Source: Candidatus Mnemosynella bozhongmuii
GTDB lineage: Archaea; Halobacteriota; Archaeoglobi; Mnemosynellales; Mnemosynellaceae
Assembly: GCA_014361165.1 (NCBI GenBank)
Contig: JACIWD010000124.1
Coordinates: 1 to 23,927, forward strand
Length of the DNA stretch: 23,927 bases
Direction: 5' to 3'
The notes beneath the pieces were generated by a model that saw only the letters and a list, made by a program, of their open reading frames with translations, did no database searches and was not told where the DNA came from. Below, piece after piece: positions 1-7,944 of the stretch; position 1 is the first letter of the stretch; the number at the start of each line of letters is the position of its first letter. A program made the translations under genes and the position numbers.

Positions 1-331
1 ACACATCTCTTATGAGATTTCTCAGCGCCTCATCCTTCGAGAAAGGTATGCTGTAGCTCACCCTGTATTTTTCGTCAACTCTCTTATAAGCCATTATTTT
101 GTATCCCTTTCCGGCATGATGCTCAATTTCATCATAATCGCAGTAAATCTCGAGCTCCATTGAAACAGAGGAATCCACAGAAGCAATGCTCATTATCGCA
201 TGCTCGATGAGGTCATCTCTTGCACTCCTCTCAATTGACATCTCAATCTTCCCCGGAGTGCAGAGGAGGGAAATTCCCTCCGATTCTATCAGGATTGAAA
301 ACACATCCTCCTCGTTGCTCAGGTTCATCAT
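1..331 (-). CDS. Hypothetical protein, partial (runs off left edge)
   Basis: An open frame of about 110 codons starts at tandem ATGs (329-331 and 326-328) and is still open at base 1, so the C-terminus is missing. A GGGGA ribosome site lies just upstream, and only 11 nt separate it from the stop of the methylthioadenosine phosphorylase gene, so it is probably the third gene of that operon. The visible protein starts MMNLSNEEDVFSILIESEG and is acidic, with no membrane segment or cysteine motif that I can name. A central stretch rich in Ser/Val/Glu could form beta strands. I do not recognise the family. The reading frame is credible because it stays open over its full visible length and uses the same codon style as its neighbours. 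Confidence 0.7.
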   Translation of the reverse strand, partial: MMNLSNEEDVFSILIESEGISLLCTPGKIEMSIERSARDDLIEHAIMSIASVDSSVSMELEIYCDYDEIEHHAGKGYKIMAYKRVDEKYRVSYSIPFSKDEALRNLIRDV

Positions 332-342
332 ATTCCCCGTTT

Positions 343-1194
343 TCAGATGTATTTCTCTATGAATATTCCCAGCTTCTTTCTCACCTCATCCCCTATTTTA
401 TCTTTTGAGGTTGTGATGGCATTTCTGAGAGCATGTCTGCACTCGCAATCAGAGAGCTCCAGCTCGGGTATCACCTTCCTGAGAAGCCTCTTAACATTCT
501 CCTCATTCTTTTTCGCATTTTCAATGACCATCTCTGCGCTCACCTCTTCATCATACCACACATCATAATCGGTTACCGTTGCAATTGTTGCATAGCAGAT
601 TTCAGCCTCTCTGGCAAGCTTTGCCTCCGGAACAGCAGTCATTCCTATTATGTCAAACCCGAGGGATCTGTAAACCATTGATTCAGCACGGGTTGAGAAC
701 TGCGGGCCCTCGATACAGACATAAGTTCCTCCTTTTCTTATCCTGAATTCCTCTCCCCCAATCTTCGCAATCTGCTCAATCAGATTTCTGCAGAACGGAT
801 CCGCAATTCCAATGTGAACAACGATGTCCTCGAAGAACGTTTCGACTCTGTGCTTTGTTCTGTCGTAAATCTGATCGGGAAGAACGATGTCAAGGGGCTT
901 TATTTCCTCCTTCAGACTTCCCACAGCAGCAACCGAAATTATTGCGCTAACACCAAGCTTCTTCATCGCATAGATGTTTGCTCTGTAATTCACCTTCGTC
1001 GGAGAATACAGATGGCCCCTTCCATGCCTCGGTAAAAACGCAACCGTTCTGCCAGAAATCTCACCCAGTATGAGCCTGTCGGATGGCTTTCCAAAAGGAG
1101 TCTCAATTTCCACCTCTCTTATGTTCTCCATGGCCTCAGGATCGTATACGCCAGTGCCTCCAATAATTCCTATTTCTGCTTTTTGATCCTCCAT
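343..1194 (-). CDS. mtnP: S-methyl-5'-thioadenosine phosphorylase (MTAP)
   Basis: This cytosolic enzyme of the PNP/MTAP family cleaves methylthioadenosine with phosphate to adenine and methylthioribose-1-phosphate. Seen in the 283 residues: the phosphate loop GGTGVY near residue 12, FLPRHGRGH at 53-61, YRANIYAMKKLG at 70-81, the substrate-site stretch CIEGPQFSTRAES at 160-172, and MTAVPEAKLAREAEICY followed by TDYDVW at about 185-213. TDYD fits an adenine-type nucleoside. Residues 250-252 are Cys-Glu-Cys, the CXC motif known from hyperthermophilic MTAPs, where it supports disulfides. The ATG lies 25 nt inside the upstream gene behind a GGGAGGGTGA ribosome site, so translation is probably coupled. 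A methylthioinosine phosphorylase is the main alternative and cannot be excluded from sequence alone. Confidence 0.9.
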   Translation of the reverse strand: MEDQKAEIGIIGGTGVYDPEAMENIREVEIETPFGKPSDRLILGEISGRTVAFLPRHGRGHLYSPTKVNYRANIYAMKKLGVSAIISVAAVGSLKEEIKPLDIVLPDQIYDRTKHRVETFFEDIVVHIGIADPFCRNLIEQIAKIGGEEFRIRKGGTYVCIEGPQFSTRAESMVYRSLGFDIIGMTAVPEAKLAREAEICYATIATVTDYDVWYDEEVSAEMVIENAKKNEENVKRLLRKVIPELELSDCECRHALRNAITTSKDKIGDEVRKKLGIFIEKYI

Positions 1195-1862
1195 CCTTCA
1201 CCCTCCCTCTCAACAACACCTCTCCACTCAAGTTCCTCCATAACTTCCGGAAGTCTTCCCGGCTGGGCAATCTCAAGAGCAATCCGCTCAATGTAATAAT
1301 TCTCCCTCAACCCCTCGTAAATATCTTCAAGAGTCCAGACTCTCTCCTCTCTCCTCATCATCCTCGATATAATGTCGCACATGTCTTCGAGGAAGTTCCA
1401 GGGATATATCACCCATGTCCATTCATCGAGCCTCTGAGCATAGTAATCCGGTGTGAACTCCGAGGTTGGGAGAATCTGAAGAGAAGCGGTCTTAACCTCT
1501 TCCGGATCACTCCTCATCACATGCTCTCTTGCAAATCTCAGACTCTTACCCGTGTCTGCTATGTCATCCACAATCAGAATCTTCTTGCCTCTCACAGCCT
1601 CGTCGTGAAGAGGATATCTTATCTCCGGTTTTCCGGTTGCTGCGGCGGTTCCCACATAGTGCTCAACTTTGAGACTTGTGAGATCATCCAGATTCAGAAA
1701 ATCGCAGAGAACTCTTCCAGCAAACCATCCTCCTCGGGCTAGAGCCACTATCATCTCGGGCTGATATCCCGAGCGCTTGATTTTCTTTGAGAGCTCTCTG
1801 CAGAGGGAATAGATGAAATCCCAGTTCGTTACGGTGCATTTAAACTTTTCAGGCAGCGTCAC
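1170..1862 (-). CDS. Purine phosphoribosyltransferase with C-terminal winged-helix-like tail
   Basis: This is a type I phosphoribosyltransferase, 230 residues, of the archaeal COG2236 type. The PRPP-binding motif KILIVDDIADTGKS lies at about residues 94-107, and the hood/active-site region PEMIVALARGGWFAGR is at 35-50. The YPWNFLED segment at about residue 153 is typical of this archaeal hypoxanthine/xanthine/guanine-like group. The last 60 residues (ERVWTLEDIYEGL onward to RRGVVEREGEGW) look like a small winged helix, possibly for oligomerisation or regulation. The start is GTG with a GGTGAT ribosome site just before it. The gene precedes and overlaps MTAP by 25 nt, so it plausibly returns the purine base released by MTAP to the nucleotide pool. 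The base preference (adenine, hypoxanthine or xanthine) cannot be read from the sequence. Confidence 0.82.
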   Translation of the reverse strand: MTLPEKFKCTVTNWDFIYSLCRELSKKIKRSGYQPEMIVALARGGWFAGRVLCDFLNLDDLTSLKVEHYVGTAAATGKPEIRYPLHDEAVRGKKILIVDDIADTGKSLRFAREHVMRSDPEEVKTASLQILPTSEFTPDYYAQRLDEWTWVIYPWNFLEDMCDIISRMMRREERVWTLEDIYEGLRENYYIERIALEIAQPGRLPEVMEELEWRGVVEREGEGWRIKKQK

Positions 1863-1894
1863 TCTATCACCTTTAGAATGTTCTTCGCACAGCT

Positions 1895-1906
1895 AATAAA
1901 ATTTTA
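1895..1906 (-). promoter_or_regulatory. TATA-like box of the phosphoribosyltransferase-MTAP operon
   Basis: On the minus strand the bases read TAAAATTTTATT. This lies 33-44 nt before the GTG start, leaving room for a leader of about 10 nt that would include the GGTGAT ribosome site. It is back to back with the promoter of the Tfx-like gene. Confidence 0.5.
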
Positions 1907-1952
1907 GGGGTAACTCGTGAGACCCTCATCTCGCGAATGCAGGATCGCGGAG

Positions 1953-1962
1953 ATATTATTTA
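1953..1962 (+). promoter_or_regulatory. TATA-like box of the Tfx-like gene
   Basis: The box ATATTATTTA is centred about 26 nt before the ATG at 1984, which predicts a leaderless transcript. No ribosome-binding site precedes the ATG, in agreement. Confidence 0.55.
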
Positions 1963-1983
1963 TCTGAAGAGAGAAATTCAGTA

Positions 1984-2391
1984 ATGATGGTTCGCCCCTT
2001 TCTGACAGATGAGCAGATAGAGGTTCTGAGGTTGAGGATGAGAGGTCTCTCTCAGAAGGAGATTGCCGAGATTCTGAAAACAACAAGGGCAAATGTCTGC
2101 ATAATAGAGAAGAGGGCAAGAAGGAACATTGAAAGAGCTCTCAAGACCATTGAAATTTGGAAGAAGATAAATTCCAGAGCTGAAATTGAGATCCCCTCCG
2201 GAACTGATCTGATGGACATTCCTCAGATCATTTTCGAAAAGGCAAATGAGAGTGATGTGAAAGTGAAATACAGCTTTTTAGAACTCATAGAGCACATAAA
2301 GAAATCAGTTCCGGAAAAAATAGAAAAAAGGGTGCTCAGAGAACCCCTCCACGTTTACATCTCCGAAGGTGGAGAGGTCCTCTTCGATTAA
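1984..2391 (+). CDS. Tfx-family DNA-binding protein
   Basis: This 135-residue archaeal regulator resembles Tfx, known from Methanothermobacter, where it binds near the molybdenum formylmethanofuran dehydrogenase promoter. The N-terminal helix-turn-helix is clear: FLTDEQIEVLRLRMRGLSQKEIAEIL, then KTTRANVCIIEKRARRNIERA at about residues 6-53, with the family signature TTRANV..IE. The C-terminal half (MDIPQIIFEKANESDVKVKY onward) is the family's small sensor-like domain of unknown ligand. Start ATG 1984 fits a leaderless transcript; an ATG directly after it is equally possible. Its stop codon overlaps the stop of the convergent FrhB-family gene in a shared TTAA (2388-2391). Its target genes cannot be named from this window. 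Confidence 0.85.
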   Translation: MMVRPFLTDEQIEVLRLRMRGLSQKEIAEILKTTRANVCIIEKRARRNIERALKTIEIWKKINSRAEIEIPSGTDLMDIPQIIFEKANESDVKVKYSFLELIEHIKKSVPEKIEKRVLREPLHVYISEGGEVLFD

Positions 2392-3461
2392 TGTTTCTTC
2401 ATCTTCAGCTTCGCAAGCTTTTTAATCGCCTTTATCTTCGGAGCTTCAGGAAGCTCTCTGATGTATCCCTCTCTCAGAGCTCCGAGATAGATCTGCATGC
2501 CTTTCTCGGTTCTCACTATCACCGTTGATTTTCCTTCAGGAGCTCCAACGCTTCCAACCGAGATGTCGGCGAAATTGCTTGCGAAGTCTGTGCAGACCTT
2601 GCAGCCTCCAGCGATGTACTCATTCAGCTCGCTGAGAGGAATCTCCTTAACCTCTCCGTTGAGGAAAATTCTGAAGTTACCCTTCTTTATGTCAAACTTC
2701 TTCACACTCTCCGTAGAGATTCCAAGCTCTCTGACCACTTTCTCTTCAATCAGCTTCTCATAGTTGAAATTCTCCATGCAGAAAAGCCCGATTGTGAAGC
2801 TTATGAGGTTCGAAGGCCTTATCTTTGCTCCGCTGACTATGGCCTCTGCTTTTCTCAGCGGAAGAATCTGGCACGGTGTTCCGACAAAAGCAAGCTTGAC
2901 CCAGCTTTCCGGAACCTCTCTCTCCTCAAATTTCTTCAGGACCTCTTTGAACGGAGTCAGAACGAGGTAGTTTGAGGTAACCGTGTACTTTGTTCCCGCA
3001 GATTCGAGAATTTCCTCAGAGCTCATTGCGAGGGCAGGGTAGGACTTCCATTTCTCATCCCTCTTTGCAACCACTGCACCGTGAATGAGGTTTTTGTCCA
3101 TGGCATATTTCAGAAGTGCTGTGACAACTCCTCCGTCCTGAGCTCTCTTCTTTATCTCCTCATCCGCAGCCTCGCAGACGTGAATTCCGAGATATTTTCC
3201 TATGGTTTCATCTCCATCCAGATATCTCTTCTTCACCTCATCCTCATATGCGCCTGTTCTCGGACATATGTTGTAGCAGAGTCCGCACTGAATGCATCTT
3301 CCCTCGACTCCATCTCCACTCGGCTTTCCGAGTGTTGGAAGACCTCCCTCAAACTTAATCGCTCCGGTTGGACAGAATGCTGCACATGCTCCATCTCTGC
3401 AGCAGATACCTGAGTCTATAACCTCCTTTTTGAGCTGAGCGAAGGCTCCGTATTTCTCCAT
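2388..3461 (-). CDS. FrhB/FdhB-family F420-binding iron-sulfur flavoprotein
   Basis: This 357-residue cytosolic protein belongs to the coenzyme F420 hydrogenase/dehydrogenase beta-subunit family. Seen: an N-terminal cluster-type cysteine run (C20, C21, C26, C30-Pro), then a full 4Fe-4S motif CIQCGLCYNICP at 56-67. The family core follows: DGGVVTALL, AGTKYTVTSN, FVGTPCQI, GLFCMENF and, near the C-terminus, GGCKVCTDFASNFADISVG. FrhB proteins carry FAD and exchange hydride with F420. The start ATG 3461 is chosen because GGGTGA lies just upstream; a TTG 18 nt earlier would place that site inside the gene. No hydrogenase, Fqo/Fpo or formate dehydrogenase subunit is adjacent, so the electron partner is unknown. 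An FqoF-like role is possible but not shown. Confidence 0.82.
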   Translation of the reverse strand: MEKYGAFAQLKKEVIDSGICCRDGACAAFCPTGAIKFEGGLPTLGKPSGDGVEGRCIQCGLCYNICPRTGAYEDEVKKRYLDGDETIGKYLGIHVCEAADEEIKKRAQDGGVVTALLKYAMDKNLIHGAVVAKRDEKWKSYPALAMSSEEILESAGTKYTVTSNYLVLTPFKEVLKKFEEREVPESWVKLAFVGTPCQILPLRKAEAIVSGAKIRPSNLISFTIGLFCMENFNYEKLIEEKVVRELGISTESVKKFDIKKGNFRIFLNGEVKEIPLSELNEYIAGGCKVCTDFASNFADISVGSVGAPEGKSTVIVRTEKGMQIYLGALREGYIRELPEAPKIKAIKKLAKLKMKKH

Positions 3462-3493
3462 AGAATCACCCCTCTTCAAAAGTCACAAAGTTT

Positions 3494-3504
3494 TTAATAT
3501 TATA
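3494..3504 (-). promoter_or_regulatory. TATA-like box of the FrhB-family gene
   Basis: The minus strand reads GATATAATATTAAAAA across this point. It is centred about 40 nt before ATG 3461, leaving a short leader that holds the GGGTGA ribosome site. The spacing supports 3461 rather than 3479 as the start. Confidence 0.5.
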
Positions 3505-3588
3505 TCTACTTAACTCCTCTCGTTCCCTTCCAGAAGCCTCCAGAAGAGTTTAATAACGAATGATAATGAGAATTCGAGAGGTGAGAGA

Positions 3589-4290
3589 GTGATTGAGGTT
3601 GTATTCTGGATAATTCTCGTCCTGTCATCTGTTGTAGTATGCTCCTATATCGCCAGAGAATATGGAGCGGAAATTCTGATAGGGGTTTTCGCATCCCTCA
3701 CGGTCCTCTCAAACATCATAGCATTCAAACTCGTCACTTTCGGTCCGTTCATCGTTCCCTCCGCGGTAATAGCATATTCAACAACCTTTCTGATAACAGA
3801 CATCCTCAGCGAGTTTTACGGTAAGAAAACCGCTCTCAAGGCGGTTCATTCAGCCATTCTTGCAAATGTCCTCATGGTTGCCATCATCTTCATTGCTCTC
3901 TCCTGGCCTCCCGCACCACTGATGAGCAGTGATGCACTAAGCTCATTTAACTCAGTTTTCAGCTTTGCTCCGAGAGTCATTGCTGCGTCTCTGATAGCAT
4001 TTGTGGTCTCGCAGCATCATGATGTCATAGCCTTTCATTTCTGGAAAAAGAAAACAGAGGGTAAACATCTCTGGCTCAGAAATAATGCATCAACGATGGT
4101 ATCTCAGCTTCTTGACACGGCAATCTTCATAACGATTGCATTCTACGGACTTCCCTCAGCAGTTCTCCTGAACATGATATTCGGGCAGTATCTTGTGAAG
4201 CTCCTAATAGCTGCGCTCGACACACCGTTCATCTATCTTGCATCGTTTGTGATGAGGGAAAAGAGCTCTCTGGAGGTGATCGAAGCCTAA
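3589..4290 (+). CDS. YhhQ-family (DUF165) queuosine-precursor-type transporter
   Basis: This 233-residue integral membrane protein has about six hydrophobic segments. The family pattern is visible: SNIIAFKLVTFGPFIVPSAV near the first helices, TDILSEFYGKKTA in the second loop, AFHFWKKKTEGKHLWLRNNASTMVSQLLDT in the centre, and GQYLVKLLIAALDTPFIYL at the end. Bacterial members import queuosine precursors such as preQ0. In an archaeon the substrate could be a 7-deazaguanine for archaeosine, but this is inference. The GTG start follows GAGGTGAG. A TATA-like TTTAATAA at 3549-3556 suits a start of transcription near 3577. The next gene begins 1 nt after its stop, so the two are translated from one message. 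Confidence 0.82.
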   Translation: MIEVVFWIILVLSSVVVCSYIAREYGAEILIGVFASLTVLSNIIAFKLVTFGPFIVPSAVIAYSTTFLITDILSEFYGKKTALKAVHSAILANVLMVAIIFIALSWPPAPLMSSDALSSFNSVFSFAPRVIAASLIAFVVSQHHDVIAFHFWKKKTEGKHLWLRNNASTMVSQLLDTAIFITIAFYGLPSAVLLNMIFGQYLVKLLIAALDTPFIYLASFVMREKSSLEVIEA

Positions 4291-4291
4291 A

Positions 4292-6127
4292 ATGAGACTC
4301 AAAAAACTTCTCTGGAAGATAGTGGAATACGATCTTCCCTTCATAAGAATTGAAAAGATGTTCATTCTCAGCATCGTGGTCGGTCTTCTTTCAGGTTCAG
4401 CTGCAATTCTCCTCTACACCCTTCTCGATCTCTTCACACAGATCTTTCTCCTCTATTTCGGAGGTCTCGAGATACCATCTTCCGGAGGAGAGACCTCTTT
4501 ATTTCACATTCACTCTCATCTTCCGGAGATATCCCACATACCCTATCAGTATGCTGCTGCACCTGTTATAGGAGCGCTTCTGACAGGACTGACAATTCAT
4601 TATCTTGCTCCGGAGGCATCGAGCTCGGAGACAGATGTTGTGATAAGGGCATTTCACACGCGAAGGAGAACCGCATCTCTGAGAGAGATTTTCGCGAGAA
4701 TAATCCTCCCGTGCTTCACAGTCGGTTCCGGTGGGAGTGCTGGCAGAGAGGGACCAACCGCAAACATAGGTGCGGCCATAGGCATATATCTCTCAAATCT
4801 TCTGAGGCTGAGTGAGGAGGAGAGAAGGACTCTCCTGATCTGCGGAGTTGCGGGAGGAGTGGGAGCCATCTTCAAGGCTCCTTTCGGAGGTGCCCTCTTC
4901 GCCATCGAAGTTCTCTACCGCGAGGACATGGAGGTTGAGGCAATCATTCCTGCATTCATTTCCTCGATTGTCTCCTATTCTCTCTTTGCATCTGTATTTG
5001 GATGGACTCCAATATTTTCAACACCCCGCTATTATTTCTCTCCGGAGCACCTCATCGGATTTGCAGTTCTCGGAGTTCTGGCTGCAGTTTTGTCAAGATG
5101 TTTCATAAGGCTTTTTGAATTCACGAAAAACGAGATTTTCGGAGATATGGGAGTTTCAATGAGATTCAGACCTGCGCTTGGGGCCATCTTCCTCATTCCC
5201 ATAGTTCTCTCATATCCTCAGGTCATGGGAATGGGATACGGATGGGTACAGGAAGCCATAAACGGCAATCTCGACATTCTTCTCCTCGTTGTCCTGATTT
5301 TCATGAAGATGTTTGCCACTTCCTTCACAGTTGGTTCTGGAGGCAGTGGAGGAGTCTTCGCACCCTCGATCTTCATCGGAGGAATGCTGGGAGCTCTCAC
5401 AGCAGAGCTTTTCGGTTCAGTCTTCCCGGAATTCTCCGGTTCGGAAAGTGCATTTGCGGTTGTGGGAATGGGTGCATTTCTGACCGGAATTGCAAATGTC
5501 CCTCTGACCGCAATCGTCATGATAGCTCAGATGTGCGGGAATTTTGATGTTCTCGTTCCGCTCATGACCTCCGTCTCAATAACATATGCTCTCACGAAGG
5601 ATGTCACGATCTATCCGAGTCAGGTGAAGAACAGAGCGGAATCTCCGGTTCACAGAAGGGAGCTCGCAATAGACATTCTCGAATTTGTGGACGTGAAAAG
5701 TGCATTCAATCCCGATGTCATAACTCTCTCTCCCGAGGACTCATGCGCGAGGGTTCTGGAGCTATTTGAAGAAACAGGTCATCACGGCTATCCGGTTGTC
5801 GATGAGAACGGAAGGGTTGTTGGAGTCATCACTGTTTCGGATGTGGAGAGAATTCCAGAAGACAGACTTTCGAGCGTGAAGGTCAGAGATATCATGAGCA
5901 GGAATGTTATTACGGTGCATCCAGAGGAATCTCTCGAAGATGCTCTCAGGAAGATGGTGAAATATGGGATCGGAAGACTCATAGTTACCGACAGGAAAGA
6001 CAGGGACAGAATAATCGGGATTTTAACGAGAAGCGATATCGTGAAAGCTCACTGTGAGATGGCGGAAAGGATAATAAGCGAGAGAAAAAAACCGGGAATT
6101 ATGGATTTCTATTATAAGAAGGAATGA
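4292..6127 (+). CDS. CLC-family chloride channel/transporter with two C-terminal CBS domains
   Basis: This 611-residue membrane protein of the CLC family has an N-terminal 430-residue transport core and a CBS pair at about 470-600. Seen: GSGGSAGREGP at 145-155, where Glu153 is the gating glutamate, and FKAPFGGALFAIE at 194-206. The second selectivity motif, GSGGSGGVFAPSIFIGG, is at about 348-364. The first canonical GSGIP motif is not kept: the region reads SSSETDVVIRAFH at 110-122. The residue after Glu206 is Val207, which is where the internal proton glutamate of the E. coli exchanger would sit. The CBS domains (TGHHGYPVVDENGRVVGVIT and GIGRLIVTDRKDRDRIIGILT) probably sense an adenine nucleotide. 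It is transcribed with the preceding transporter gene. Confidence 0.9.
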   Translation: MRLKKLLWKIVEYDLPFIRIEKMFILSIVVGLLSGSAAILLYTLLDLFTQIFLLYFGGLEIPSSGGETSLFHIHSHLPEISHIPYQYAAAPVIGALLTGLTIHYLAPEASSSETDVVIRAFHTRRRTASLREIFARIILPCFTVGSGGSAGREGPTANIGAAIGIYLSNLLRLSEEERRTLLICGVAGGVGAIFKAPFGGALFAIEVLYREDMEVEAIIPAFISSIVSYSLFASVFGWTPIFSTPRYYFSPEHLIGFAVLGVLAAVLSRCFIRLFEFTKNEIFGDMGVSMRFRPALGAIFLIPIVLSYPQVMGMGYGWVQEAINGNLDILLLVVLIFMKMFATSFTVGSGGSGGVFAPSIFIGGMLGALTAELFGSVFPEFSGSESAFAVVGMGAFLTGIANVPLTAIVMIAQMCGNFDVLVPLMTSVSITYALTKDVTIYPSQVKNRAESPVHRRELAIDILEFVDVKSAFNPDVITLSPEDSCARVLELFEETGHHGYPVVDENGRVVGVITVSDVERIPEDRLSSVKVRDIMSRNVITVHPEESLEDALRKMVKYGIGRLIVTDRKDRDRIIGILTRSDIVKAHCEMAERIISERKKPGIMDFYYKKE

Positions 6128-6217
6128 AGAAACAATCACGGATTGATGCATTTGATCAAACGGTTTAACTCTTTCACAAATATTGTCACTCTCGTTTTAA
6201 TAAATGGGGTGCGAATG

Positions 6218-6226
6218 TTTATATAT
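6218..6226 (+). promoter_or_regulatory. TATA-like box of the Lrp/AsnC gene
   Basis: TTTATATAT is centred 26-27 nt before ATG 6249. An upstream in-frame ATG at 6204 would put this box inside the gene, so the box supports the later start and a leaderless message. A second AT-rich element at 6195-6203 (TTTTAATAA) is a possible alternative. Confidence 0.55.
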
Positions 6227-6248
6227 TCCGAGAGATGAGATTGGAGAG

Positions 6249-6707
6249 ATGGTTGACGAAATGGATCTCAGAATTCTTGAACTCCTCATGAAGGATGGAA
6301 GGATGTCATTCAGAAAGATTGCTGAAAATCTCGGAGTCTCCGTGAATACCGTTATAAACAGAGTTAATGAGATGGTGAAGAGGGGAGTGATAAAGGGCTT
6401 CATTCCAGAGGTTGATTCGAGAAAGCTCGGATTCGGAATAACAGCAATCATCGGAATTTCTGCAACAGGCCCATCTCTTGTTGAAATTGAGAGGAAGATA
6501 TCGGAGAACGAAAACGTTCTCGGAGTTTATGACGTCACCGGAAATTTTGACATTATCCTCATCGGAAAATTCAGAGATACCGAGGATCTTGACAGGTTCA
6601 TAAAATCTCTTCAGAAAATTGAAAGAATTCAGAGAACGGAGACATTCGTTGTTCTCAATACCGTCAAGGAGAGCGGGAAGCTTCCCGTTCAGAAACTTCT
6701 CTCCTGA
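6249..6707 (+). CDS. Lrp/AsnC-family transcriptional regulator
   Basis: This is a 152-residue regulator with an N-terminal winged helix and C-terminal RAM ligand domain. The HTH begins MDLRILELLMKDGRMSFRKIAENLGVSVNTVINRVNEMVKRGVIKGF, as in the family. The RAM domain follows with LGFGITAIIGISA, the gate-like VYDVTGNFDIILIGKF, and FVVLNTVKESGKLP at the end. Such proteins form dimers or octamers and bind amino acids or related small molecules; the ligand here is unknown. I chose ATG 6249 because a TATA-like box sits where a 15-residue N-terminal extension would otherwise be coded and Lrp proteins usually begin close to the first helix. Its 3' end overlaps the convergent TiaS gene by 44 nt. Confidence 0.88.
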   Translation: MVDEMDLRILELLMKDGRMSFRKIAENLGVSVNTVINRVNEMVKRGVIKGFIPEVDSRKLGFGITAIIGISATGPSLVEIERKISENENVLGVYDVTGNFDIILIGKFRDTEDLDRFIKSLQKIERIQRTETFVVLNTVKESGKLPVQKLLS

Positions 6708-7902
6708 GAATTCTTGCCAGAGGCATTGCAAGATGTCTTCTTGCTGAAGGAGGCACTTCATAGAATCCCGGGGAGATCTCCCTCTCCACCCTCACCAGCT
6801 CTCTCTCCATCTTCTTTTCTCCACACTTCCTGCATCTGAAACCCTTTCCAGCTCCGGCTGATTCCATTCTCCTTCCGCACTTCTCGCAGACAGGATTCAC
6901 CTCCTCGAACTCTCTGAGCTTTATGATTCTCATCTTCTCAAGATTGAGAGTTCCTTTCTTGTATCCTCCATAGACCTCAACAACATCTCCCTTTCTCAAC
7001 TTCCTTATCACATTTCTGAACTTTTTCGTTGGCTCAAAAGCAGCGCATTTTATTCCGCTCACCTCTATGAAGACATGGCCTCCTGAAATTTCCCATGGAT
7101 CTGAGGTAACCTCTCCCGTGAATGCATACGAGCCAAACTCTCTTTCAGGCATCTTTCTCTCTATGTGAGCGTCTGTTCCCTGATTTGTGAGGAAGAGGAC
7201 CTCTTTATAAACCTCCTCGCTCCTGATCGTCTGATAGGCAAGAAAGATGTGTGCGGGAGAGTCACCTCTTATTCCAAAAAGGACAGGATCTGGAGAATTC
7301 GGAGCTATGACAATTCTCCTCTCGTCCTCATCAACATTGTCCCAGGTGTGCGGAAAGGTCAGCTCATTTGCTCTGAAGACGCTCTCCTCATCCACGCATC
7401 TCTCCGTGCCCCATCTCTCAGGAAATCTGTATGCAAGAAGCTCAAAGGTGTAGTCATGAAGCTCTGCACCGACCGCAGCGGCTGCTCCGATGACCCCTCT
7501 TTTCTTCTTCCATCCCGCAAATTCATCTCCGTTCTTCTCAAGAGCTCTGACAACTTCCTCAACACTGAGGACTTCGTGAAGTGCTCTGTGATACAGCTCT
7601 CTGTAATTCTCCGGATTTTCTATGAAGACGACTCCTGGATGGGTTGCATCATCCTCCATCATGGCTCTCTCCTCAATTGCATTCACGACGATCTCTCTGC
7701 ACTCCTCCTCCCACTCAAGAATCTCTATGGAAACAGCTCCATTTCCTCTGGTTTTGAACGGGATATTCGGGTTGAGCCTTATCAGCCTTGGAAGAGATGC
7801 AATTTTGAATTTACTGAGTTCTTCCATCAGCTCAGCAAGCAGATAGGTTGTGCACATTCCCTTTCTTGAGTCGGTATCATCTATTCCTATCCACATGCCC
7901 AT
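6664..7902 (-). CDS. tiaS: tRNA(Ile2) 2-agmatinylcytidine synthetase TiaS
   Basis: TiaS attaches agmatine to C34 of the tRNA-Ile with anticodon CAU, so that it reads AUA; it uses ATP and is essential in archaea. The 412 residues match the usual length of about 420. Seen: the N-terminal GIDDTDS motif at 6-12 with MCTTYLLAEL after it, GNGAVSIEI, and the catalytic region with WGTERCVDEES and FGIRGDSP. An OB-fold-like segment (FTGEVTSDPWEISGGHVFIEV) follows, then a zinc ribbon CEKCGRRM...FRCRKCG near residue 345. The start is the first of two close ATGs (7902), which fits a leaderless message from a box at about 7925-7935. The C-terminal 14 codons overlap the convergent Lrp gene. Confidence 0.93.
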   Translation of the reverse strand: MGMWIGIDDTDSRKGMCTTYLLAELMEELSKFKIASLPRLIRLNPNIPFKTRGNGAVSIEILEWEEECREIVVNAIEERAMMEDDATHPGVVFIENPENYRELYHRALHEVLSVEEVVRALEKNGDEFAGWKKKRGVIGAAAAVGAELHDYTFELLAYRFPERWGTERCVDEESVFRANELTFPHTWDNVDEDERRIVIAPNSPDPVLFGIRGDSPAHIFLAYQTIRSEEVYKEVLFLTNQGTDAHIERKMPEREFGSYAFTGEVTSDPWEISGGHVFIEVSGIKCAAFEPTKKFRNVIRKLRKGDVVEVYGGYKKGTLNLEKMRIIKLREFEEVNPVCEKCGRRMESAGAGKGFRCRKCGEKKMERELVRVEREISPGFYEVPPSARRHLAMPLARILRREVSEREASRSP

Positions 7903-7910
7903 TCATTAAA

Positions 7911-7935
7911 TTTAAAAAGAACTGAAACTAAATTA
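7911..7935. promoter_or_regulatory. Back-to-back TATA-like boxes between tiaS and the COG1395 gene
   Basis: Only 42 nt separate the two start codons. TTTAAAAAG at 7911-7919 is about 30 nt before plus-strand ATG 7945. The minus-strand TTAATTTAGTTT at 7925-7935 is about 26 nt before ATG 7902. Both messages would be leaderless and the two promoters overlap, so they may compete. Confidence 0.5.
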
Positions 7936-7944
7936 ATCCTTGGT

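Noticed and set aside
7165..7869. Plus-strand open frame of 234 codons opposite tiaS
   Set aside because: No recognisable motif, no promoter or ribosome site, fully antisense to the well-supported tiaS gene.
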